A stretch of DNA of 64,000 nt, taken from positions 361,293,829 through 361,357,828 of the forward strand of contig NC_081824.1 of assembly GCF_030867095.1 (NCBI RefSeq). Reading direction: 5' to 3'. The DNA comes from Alligator mississippiensis. Lineage: Eukaryota > Chordata > Crocodylia > Alligatoridae. How positions within the stretch are numbered: position 1 is the stretch's first letter; the number at the start of each line of letters is the position of its first letter. The notes under the pieces are model-generated. The model searched no databases. It was not told where the DNA came from and was given only the letters and a program-made list of their open reading frames with translations. This document shows, one piece after another, positions 45,606 through 64,000 of this stretch. The position numbers and the translations under genes are program-made.

Positions 45606-45834
45606 CATTAGAACAACAATAATGGTCTACCAGTGCAAGAGTTACCTGGTGACAATGCTAGCTAGTGCTTTCATCAAGCATCCTGACCCCCTCCACTTGT
45701 CTTCCCCTGCTGCCTGCCCCATGCCTGTGTCCCCCCCCAGTGTGTGTCCCCCCACAGGTCTGGATCTAATTCCAGCCCAGGGCACAGAGAACATGCTGGC
45801 TACGGACCTTGCTTGGCCAGGCAGCAGTGGTTTT

Positions 45835-45895
45835 TTATAGATGTTAGGGTCGGAAGGGACCTCAATAGATCATCGAGTCCAACCCCCGTGGTTGT
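45835..45895 (-). mobile_element. CR1 LINE 3' tail, very short
   Basis: 'TATAGATGTTAGGGTCGG' and 'GATCATCGAGTCCAACCC' match the CR1 3' UTR on the minus strand. About 60 bases remain between GC-rich repeats. Confidence 0.6.
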
Positions 45896-47559
45896 AGTGG
45901 CAGCACTGACAGCTCTGGCCCTGGCTCTGGAGCAGAGTTGGGGCTGGAGCTCCATGTCTCAGGCCTGAGCCACAAGTCAGGGTAGGCAGCAGGGGCAAGC
46001 GCTTAGGGTAGGAGGAAGACAGAAAGTGGGGGTGAGGCAGAGGCAGCGCAAGGCAGACGTGGCCGTGAGGAGGTGGGGGGGGCAGAGTGACAGCAGGTAG
46101 GAGGGACAGGGCAGCAGCCTGAACCAGAGCCACGGCAACTGCCTGACCCCCTCCCTCTCCCCTGTATTCAGATCCTAGATGAGGGGCTGTCTTGACCCCT
46201 CCTCCCTGCAGGTTGAATGGGAGGGGGAAAAAACCCACAAAAAAGGTTGCCTTGGATTCACATAAATATGATATCTGAATGGTCAGGTGGGCAGTAAACA
46301 GGCTGGGAAAAGATTAAATGTACTTTTAAGATATTCTCAGAGCGTAGGTCTGGTTAAGAGACCAGTGTTTCAGTATCTGGTCCCAAGCATCAGAAAAATA
46401 CCCAGCCTAGTAAAGAGCTGAGGAAGCCGACAAGTGCATACTTGTAAGAGAATGTGATGTATGAGCATATTGAGGACACCTAGTGGTTAATGTGCAAAAA
46501 ACAGAAGTAACGCAGATGGGGAGAGGTAGAGAGGTTTTCTTTCCCCTTCCATTCTTGAAAAGCAGCATGTGATAAGAGTTTAAGAGTTGTAAGTATTCAG
46601 TCAGGTAAATGCTTATACGTTATTAGACGTTAAGTCTACATATTCCTGATTTTAATGCAAACCTCCAGTGGCTCATTATGGACTCTTTAAATCAATTGTT
46701 ATACGTGTAGAAAACAAAATATTCTGTCAACTTCCCTTTAACAGGAATTTTCTACAAATTGGTGATTTAAAAAAAATTAATTTCCAATGAAGCAAAATTC
46801 AACTGTGCAGGGGGCAGCAAAACTAGGAAATACATATAGCTTTGAATTCGCAAAAGAAAAAAAGGTAATATTCTGGCTAATCTTAGAAGTTGCTTGTAAC
46901 ATGAACAGATGAAAGATTTTCAGCTGAAAAAGGATTCTCAGGTTTATGCTGTTCCTTTAAGAGAGGCTTCCATACCTCTCTCAGCATCTGCAGGCTGATT
47001 ATAGATCCTATTGGAGGGCTAACGTTTTGTGTTAAGTCTGTAGTGCTGCTGGATCCCCTTACCTCTCATCTCACGGCTTCCAAAAACTCCAATAACTTCA
47101 GAGTGGACAGGGAGTATGCCCATGGCTTCCTCCGCCACAAGATCCTCTCTGAGGGGCATTATGGCCTGACCTTTCCCTGGAAGCAGGATCTTCAGTGCCA
47201 CGTGAATTTCTCTCTTGGTTTGGTCTGCTGCCAATTGGCTGGGTAGGTTAGTGGTGTAGTAACTTTGACCATGTTAAGCTGTTTGTTTGGGTTAGGACTG
47301 CAGCTGATGATATTGAGACATAAAATAGTCTGAAACCTAAAAACCACAAGAAAGGCATCAGGAGAACTTGAAGAGATTCAGTTTCTAAAGCAGACACATT
47401 GTGAGAGCTTCAGAGACTGACAAGGATTTTTAGTTTGTTTAGCAAATGTGAAAAAGTTTAGCGTAACATAGCAAGTTCTTAGAGTGCTGCTTGGTAATGC
47501 TACCCGAAATAGCCTGCACTCCTACTGGCTGGTCTTTGTAAGTGGAGAATTAATCCTTC
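45896..47559. other. Upstream region of METTL21C; GC-rich then AT-rich
   Basis: 45896-46240 is a GC-rich repeat. 46240-47000 is AT-rich. At 47043-47246 an open frame of 67 codons on + and 71 on - lies in unusually balanced, non-repetitive sequence. I cannot assign it. Confidence 0.4.
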
Positions 47560-47636
47560 CAGGTGCACGTCTGTATAAAAATCTCTGGAGTGCAGGAGGA
47601 TGACAGGAAACTTCACACTCACTCAGCTAAAGAAGG
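47560..47636 (+). promoter_or_regulatory. METTL21C: Candidate METTL21C promoter and non-coding first exon
   Basis: CAGGTG E-box at 47560-47565 is followed by TATAAAA at 47574-47580. About 25-30 bases later a short leader could begin (about 47605), ending in AAAGAAG before GTAAAT, a good donor at 47636. This is the arrangement expected for a small non-coding exon that would splice to the acceptor at 53232. E-boxes of this core bind MyoD-family factors and METTL21C is muscle-enriched, so the context fits. The link to the gene is inference; no transcript evidence is available here. Confidence 0.45.
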
Positions 47637-48049
47637 TAAATTATGCAGTTGTTCAACTAACAGTGGTTGCGATTTATTTGAATGCTTTTCTCAACTAACA
47701 ACATAATGTTATATTTATCTAATGATTTTTTTAAATTTGGAATCGTCTGGATTGATTATTAACCAGAGGAATTAAATTTCCTCAACTTCTGACAAATGTA
47801 TCATTGTTTCCTGGCTTGCTTTTCACTGCATGAATAATCATGGAATGTCATTTTTTCAGCATACATCTGCATCCCTCCCACCATGCTCTCAAGTACCAAC
47901 TGGGTGGTTTTCTGAAAGCAAATCTTCCCAAGATTTATTTGAGACTAGGACTTCTCTTTCTCTGAACGCTATTCATTTTAATTTAATGAAAGACAATTTA
48001 GTGAAATTACATGGCCTTAAAAAAAAAATTCTTTTAAAAGGGATACATC

Positions 48050-48590
48050 AAGGGTTGACAACCCCTGGCACATGTGCCAGAGCATGTCATGCAAAGGCAT
48101 TTTGCTAGGCATACGTGCCTCAGGGCGGATGGCAGGGAAGGGTCCGTGGCTGCGCTGCCACAAGAAGGATCAGGCCCCTCACAGCTCCCCTGCTGTCCAC
48201 CTGGAGGAACACGTGCATCCGCTGCTAGCAACGAGCCAGGACAAGGCTCTACAGACCTCAGTGCAGCAGCTTGCAGCCCCTCTTGCCCTCTGCTGTGAGC
48301 ATCCCGGGCTCCTTGGTGGGTGGTGGGGGCCTGTCCAGAGCCTGGGCTGGCTATGGCAGGCAGCTGGGAGGCTGCAAGCTGCTGAACTGAGGTCTGCGGA
48401 GCCCCGGCCCAGCTCGTTGCTGGCAACAGGTACACGTGCACCTCCAGGCAGATGGCCCAGAAGGGACCAGGGCTGTGCTGCCACAACAAAGATCAGGCCC
48501 CTTTCCTCTTCCCCACCCTGCCTGCCATGCCAACATCTTTCAAGTTGAGTCTGGGGTGTTTTTGGCACTTTGCCAAAACATTGTCGACCC
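48050..48590. repeat. GC-rich hAT-like element with mosaic interior
   Basis: The left end 'AAGGGTTGACAACCCCTGGC' and the right end 'GGCACTTTGCCAAAACATTG' plus 'TCGACCCC' are imperfect inverses. The interior (48120-48500) mixes direct repeats ('GATGGC..AGAAGGG', 'CCACAA.AA.GATCAGGCCCCT') with inverted ones ('CAGACCTCAGT.CAGCAGCTTGCAG' and its reverse at about 48370). Open frames on both strands are therefore not genes. Confidence 0.6.
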
Positions 48591-50839
48591 CATTTTCAAG
48601 GAAGACTAAAACAATCAAATTGCCAATAGAGCAAATGAAAATGGGTTTTGCCTAATAATGCAAATCAAAGCATCTGTTGTTAAGCATCTCACATTAAAGT
48701 TCAGATAAAAAACAAAACCAAAAACCAGCAGTTGCATTTTACAGCTAAACACCACACAATGTAGTTTTGCTCACTGACTTACATTAACCACCTATTTTTT
48801 CCCCTACAGACCTAGATGAGCAGCTTGTTTCCCCCTCATTCAAGCAAACACTGCACTTTGAAAAGATTAAGGGACAGATTCTATTCCATCTGTTCGCCAT
48901 TAAATTATATTAGGTGGCTAAGCACAATTCTGTTCCACCTTGTTCAAGTTCCTAAAAAAAATCCATATTTCATCTACATTTTTAATACATCACCCTTAGG
49001 ATCAAGTCACAAAAAAGCAGGGAATAGGACAACCATTCACTTTGTATATTAGCAGTTTCTTTCAGGGATTTGAGCAGGAATTTGTACTTAGACAGCTAAG
49101 TCCACTTACACACCCAATATGTGGAACAGAATCTGGCCTTTGGTAACCAAACTATTACTTTAAAAATGTATTCTCCTCAAATATATCCCCTAATAACTAC
49201 AGTATTTCAGTACTCTGTAATGATTTTGGCCCTAGTTGTGCAAATGTTTCCATAATAATGCGATGGAATAGGTGTGTGAAACGGTCTCACAGGCTAGAAA
49301 CCTATCTCTGAATCAGGCCAGCAGCATTTGTCACTGCAGGCCACCATCCAGGTTAATGCAACTGCTGATTGCCCTCTCTTATCTGCCACTGATTTTCTGA
49401 CTGCTGTTTGCAACAGGAAAAGGGGGGCATGTGGGGTACAAATAGTGGCAGTGTTAATCTCCCCCCTTGGTGCTGGTCACACTAAAAACAGCAGCTCCTT
49501 CAGCTGCAGAGAAGCCCTGCTGTCCAGAACTAAAGGTGGGTTGTCTGGCCCGTGAGAAGTTCGACCGGCCAGATTATCCATGCCTTGGGTTTGGCTTACC
49601 CCCTGGCTGCTGGCAGAGAATGTAGCCTGCCAGCTTGAGTTTAACATCCCTGTCATAAAGGGGGTCGTCTACCAACTAATAATGAGCTTGAAGCCTCAGG
49701 CACTGAAATATGATTTTATAAAAGTTTGGTAAAGTTACAAACGGTGTAGTTAAAAGCTTGCTTTGATCACCAGAGTTTAAGGTTTTTAATGGATAATTAG
49801 AAGGGCTCTTGTAAAAGGTTTTAAATACACAGAACATAAACGTTTAAGTAATGATTTTGCTTTTGGATCACTCTGTAGAAGATACTTGCATGCATATAGC
49901 TGATCCAAAAAAAACTGATGGAAGTTTTCTATTGGACAACTTTCATTTGATGCCATTGATGTGTTTTATAGATGCATGTCCATTTCACTGAAATTGGCCA
50001 GGAAATTAGCTTAATATTTTGGCAGCATATTACAGTTAAGAATATAAAAAGTTAAAATGGTGAAGTCAAACCATTTCAATAAGGTTGAAATCAAATACTA
50101 GCACTTCGCAAAAACAGAATTTCAAAATTATGAGAGACAAATTCCTTTTTAAATGCAGATGGGGAAAATGTACAAGGAAGCTGCATGCAATTAAACATGA
50201 TCATTAGAACATTCAATGAATGTATTATGTATTTTGTGATTAATTATAGCTAAAAAGTCAAGTCTGCAGTCTCACAGTATAAACATGCAGTCTCACCTGA
50301 ACATTTTAAAACACTGACTCACAATTAAATGACTATATTGAAGCCTATTTTGTTCTGTTCTCTTATGCCTTTTGTAAAATCCAACAAAAAGACAAGGAAA
50401 GTAAATGCAGAAGTGACAGCAAAAATGTGATTTTATATGCAAAAAAAGTTTGAAAATTCAGTTATGCCTTCACAGTAATTGCAATTGATGTATATGGCAC
50501 ATACAGTATAAACAGTAACACAAGATGCTACACATTTGCAATTGAGCTTTACTACTGGTAATTCCTGCAACTAGGAATTACTTTCGTCTTGTGTTTATAA
50601 TCTTTGCCACAATTTTGAAATAGTGGCATTAAGTGGAGGCTACTAAAATACTTACAGCTCTCCAAATTATAAAAATCGAGTCCTGTGTTTCATTTGTAAC
50701 TGAAGAAAAATAACCAAACCCATTTTTGGGTTCAGAACATACTGAAAGTCATTAGGACTTACAGAGATAGATTTGGTTGTTTGTGGTTATTAAGACTTTG
50801 TAGGACGGTTCAGAATCAAAAGATTCAATTGATTTTATC
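48591..50839. other. METTL21C intron 1, no exon recognised
   Basis: AT-rich with no readable repeat ends. A 75-codon frame (49328-49555) lacks a signature. Confidence 0.45.
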
Positions 50840-51080
50840 GTGTTACATGTATTATTGTAGTGCCTAGAAGCCTTTGTTATGGAGCAGGTAGGTTCCCATT
50901 GTGCAAGGGCCTGTACCAAGACAATAAAAAAAAAACATTATAAACTCTTTTGGAGTGGGAAGTAATCTAAGATGAGAAAACAGATGAAGATAGACAGATA
51001 GGGGGGCCCAAGGAAACAGCATTGGTCTGCATAATGGGCATTGGCTCTGTCACACCAGCAGCCTCTCGTCATACTAGGAT
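50840..51080 (+). repeat. Ancient amniote interspersed repeat
   Basis: 'ATTATTGTAGTGCCTAGAAG', 'CCCATTGTGCAAGGGCCTGT' and a later 'GATAGACAGATAGGG' follow a known old amniote repeat ('GTAGCGCCTAG..GCC' to 'CCCATTGTGCTAGGCGCTGT'). It lies in METTL21C intron 1. Confidence 0.6.
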
Positions 51081-51539
51081 GCCTACAAAATGCTTAAGGG
51101 TTTTAAAAAGGGAGATGAAGAACAATTAAGTGTCTATGGATCTGTAGAGAGCTCATCTCAAGCACAAGAAGGTGGCATGGGAGAAAGCATGAAAGTGCTT
51201 ATTTTACAAGTTAACAAGCGGCTGACAGTCTGTCATCAGGGGCTGACTGGCACCGGCAGTTTCTCTCTCCATGGTGAATGTGTTGATAGGTAAGAAGGAA
51301 CAGGTCTTAGCACCTTGACCATAAAACAGCTGGGTATTCAAATTTTGACATCTTACAGTAAATACCTTGCTACATCATCCAAGTATTTGAGAGCAGATGA
51401 GACAGGTAGATGATTACCAAAACTGGTTTCTTAAGTACTATATGATTTTTATTGGTTCACATAGTCAAATGGGACTTTTGGCCTGTTGCAGCAAGAATAT
51501 ATTTAGATAATGAAATGAATGCAATAAAGGTAACTTAAT

Positions 51540-52070
51540 AGCAATGCTGCCAAGTTTTACAGCATGTGGAGTCCAGTTCTGGGCACCGCACTTCAGGAAG
51601 GATGTGGAGAAGCTTGAGAGAGTCCAAAGGAGGGCCATGTGCATGATTAAAGGTCTGGAGAGCAGGTCATACGAGGAGAGGCTGAACAGTCCCAAGTCTT
51701 TCAGCCTGGAGAAGAGAAGATTTAGAGGGGACTTGGTGGTAGCCTATAAGTACATTAGGGCCTGGGGGAGCATCTGCTCACCAAGGCACCCCAGGGGAAG
51801 GCAAGAACCAATAGTCACAAACTGCTTGAAGATTGCTTCAGTTTGGACATAAGGTGAAACTTTTTTACGAGTTGAGTGCCTATGGTCTGGAACAGACCCC
51901 CACCAGAGGTGGTACAATCACTTACCCTTAAGATCTTTAAAAAAAATGCCTTGACATGCACCCTGCTGGGGTCATCTGACCCCAGCAGTCTTTCCTGCCC
52001 AAGTGCAGGAGGGCTGGGCCCAGTGATCTCGTGGGGTCCCTTCCAGCCCCTAACATCTATGAAACAGCTA
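51540..52070 (+). mobile_element. CR1 LINE 3' fragment in METTL21C intron 1
   Basis: Encodes FWAPHFRKDVEKLERVQRRAM, SFSLEKRRFRGDL and the diverged C-terminal tail, then a 3' UTR ending 'CTAACATCTATGAAAC'. It is broken by several frame changes. It is in the same orientation as the gene. Confidence 0.88.
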
Positions 52071-53242
52071 TAAATGGAAGTGCATAATTATATTAAATAC
52101 ATTTATTTCCATATACTGATAGATGTTCTACCAGATTTGCTTAGTTTCTGTGCTCTGAAGTGCCTTCTCTTACTACCATAATTTCCATTACGTTAAATAG
52201 TTCAGAGTCAAAATTCACATAGGAGGGCAGTGAATGTTTATGCTCCCAATCACCACCTTAGTGATCAGCATACACCCAAACATGGTTGTCTGTGTAACTA
52301 CAAATGCAATACCCAGAATATGGGAGTTATTCTTCTAACCAGGATGCTGGACCTACAAGTAGTGTTCACCAATTTATGCTTACGAGAAATGAAAATTGCA
52401 CTCCTCCCTCCCTCCCTACCTTTGCACAATGTAAGGGCTAGCACTCTTTCATAGTCCCTTTAACACTCATCTAGGGAAAGACGCTACCCAGACTCACTTA
52501 CGCATAAGATGCAATTACTCTTATTTCAGGAGGGATGAATGCAAAGACTATTTCTTTTATTATTCCCATTCTGGATGGGCAGAAAGCAATTTTTTGAAAA
52601 CTTTTACACTTGTCTGATATATTTTTCTAAAATAGGGACCAGCAGTAGTCTGTTTTTTCTCACTATTGAGAGGCAGGATACTCAGACACAGGATGCTATG
52701 AATGTGCATGTATGCATAGAGGCACACAAGGGAGAGGGATTCTAATCAGCAGTAATACAATCATAGTGAATTTGCAATCCTCTCGTTTCTCACTAAGTAG
52801 TGCAAGGCCAGACCCAGTTAACAGCTGGATGAGGAACTTCTGAGGAAACCTTCGATAAACTATTCCAAATCACTATAAAAGTATTGCCAAAATGTACCAC
52901 GTGGGATGTGTGCTGTTGCCCAAGGGTTTAAACAGAAGCCATGCCTCTGCCCTTTGGGTAAGAACTTTTACAGTTTTTCACAGGAAAAAGATGTTAGTGC
53001 ATCTCTTGGTTTATTGTATTCAGCTGCCTCAGTTCTTTCTGTAGCACACTGGAAGAGATTCAATCTGTTGGATTTCAGGTTTTAATTCAGGTGTTGGCCA
53101 ATAACCAAGAGCCACACAGATAATCTGAAGGGTACTTGGTGAAAGAAGGTGAAGAAGCAGCAGTAGGACTAATGGTAGCCATGGAGAGGTCTGTATCTTT
53201 CAGAACTTCTGTCATTTTTTTTCCCTTTCCAGGATTCCTGCC

Positions 53243-63232
<9,990 letters not shown>

Positions 63233-63772
63233 AGAGGAAACAATGAAGGGAATAACAGCATTGATTCAACAGTAGCACTTCAAGGTTTAGAACAGTCTTA
63301 GCTGTGTATTAATACTTAAACCCATAGTTCTGTATTTTGCATTGCAATATATATGAAAAAAAGTCAGGTTGTATAACAAAAGTGTCAGAATAGAACTCAA
63401 CATCTGATTTATCTCATAAATGTATATGCATCATCTACTCAAACAGATTAACTTCACTTTAGCAGTGGTTAGTAACACACCGCAATCAGAAATTTATTCT
63501 AAAACTTTGTATGAACTATTAGATATAGCTACATTTTTTAATGTTTGCATATTTCTATATTGTTTTCAAAGCTGTTCTCTCACAAGTTTCATTTATGTAC
63601 TCTTGGAGAAACCAAGACAATTTTCAGCGTTGTCATTTATTTTTATTAATTATAAAAATTCCTTTAAAGCATCAGAGTGCACATGGTGTTTTTTGATCTT
63701 CAACTCTGCACATTTATTCTGCTGTGTTTTACATTTGTAACATTATTAAACATATATGTATAGCTTTACAAT
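63233..63772 (+). other. METTL21C: METTL21C 3' untranslated region, with possible poly(A) signal
   Basis: AT-rich sequence follows the stop. ATTAAA at 63745-63750 is the best poly(A) signal, so the transcript may end near 63765-63775. No canonical AATAAA lies between the stop and the window end, so use of a later site outside the window is possible. The end coordinate is an estimate. Confidence 0.45.
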
Positions 63773-64000
63773 ACCTGATTAAGATTTAACTGTCTGGCAC
63801 TTTTATACAATTATCAGTCCATCCAGATATTCAACTTCATACGGATTTTTGAAAGTTTGCCTGAAATTACTCCAAGATGAAGATTTACAAGAGCACCTCT
63901 GCATCAGCAATTCTGAGATAAACATTGTGACAGTTTGAAAGGTTTTTTTAAAAAAAAAATCAAATGTAAACTTTTATAAACAATACCAGTTAATGATGTT

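Larger units (their letters stand above)
47637..53232 (+). other. Putative METTL21C intron 1
   Basis: 5.6 kb between the candidate leader and the start-codon exon. It contains a GC-rich hAT-like element (48050-48590), an ancient amniote repeat (50840-51080) and a CR1 3' fragment (51540-52070). The rest is AT-rich sequence with no recognisable exon. Confidence 0.4.

Overview
This is vertebrate nuclear DNA, AT-rich and dense in repeats. CR1 LINEs, hAT-type short elements and ancient amniote interspersed repeats dominate. A sauropsid is very likely, and a crocodilian or turtle is the best guess. That guess rests on repeat types I recognise, not on a database search. I see no prokaryotic genes, CRISPR array, tRNA or rRNA.

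The one host gene I can support is METTL21C, a protein-lysine methyltransferase of the class I, METTL21 type. It lies on the + strand in the last quarter of the window. Its coding exons are 53243-53393, 56202-56344, 62454-62571 and 62838-63232. They join in phase to 268 codons, close to the 264 residues of human METTL21C. A splice acceptor lies just upstream of the start codon. A TATA box with a nearby E-box and a splice donor at 47560-47636 makes a good candidate promoter and non-coding first exon. The introns carry CR1 pieces, a foldback element, a Tc1/mariner-type short element and a long CA repeat.

The first ~47 kb holds no host gene that I can recognise. It is a repeat landscape. Its centrepiece is a nearly full-length CR1 LINE on the minus strand (about 21392-25930). 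ORF1 is an intact SGNH-esterase protein. ORF2 has complete endonuclease and reverse transcriptase motifs but one apparent frameshift between the two domains. Around it lie several short-element families with readable ends. Six elements have perfect or near-perfect 8-bp target duplications (hAT hallmark): 6339-6702, 10256-10492, 15242-16126, 16885-17126, 18505-18836, 35352-35582; a seventh is at 44577-45605. One element (55611-56024) has a TA duplication (mariner hallmark). A long LTR-like element is present twice (2760-5060 minus, 31100-32560 plus). A family with a 'GTTTAAACCAGTTT'-type end is present four times.

Nothing here amounts to a clearly new biological system. The observations most worth a second look are: the CTGATCA target shared by two palindromic hAT elements, one nested inside another repeat, whose palindrome centre has become a microsatellite; a 92-bp-arm hairpin; a pair of repeats whose two blocks appear in swapped order; a ~700-bp whole-element foldback inside an intron; and the compact candidate muscle-type promoter of METTL21C.
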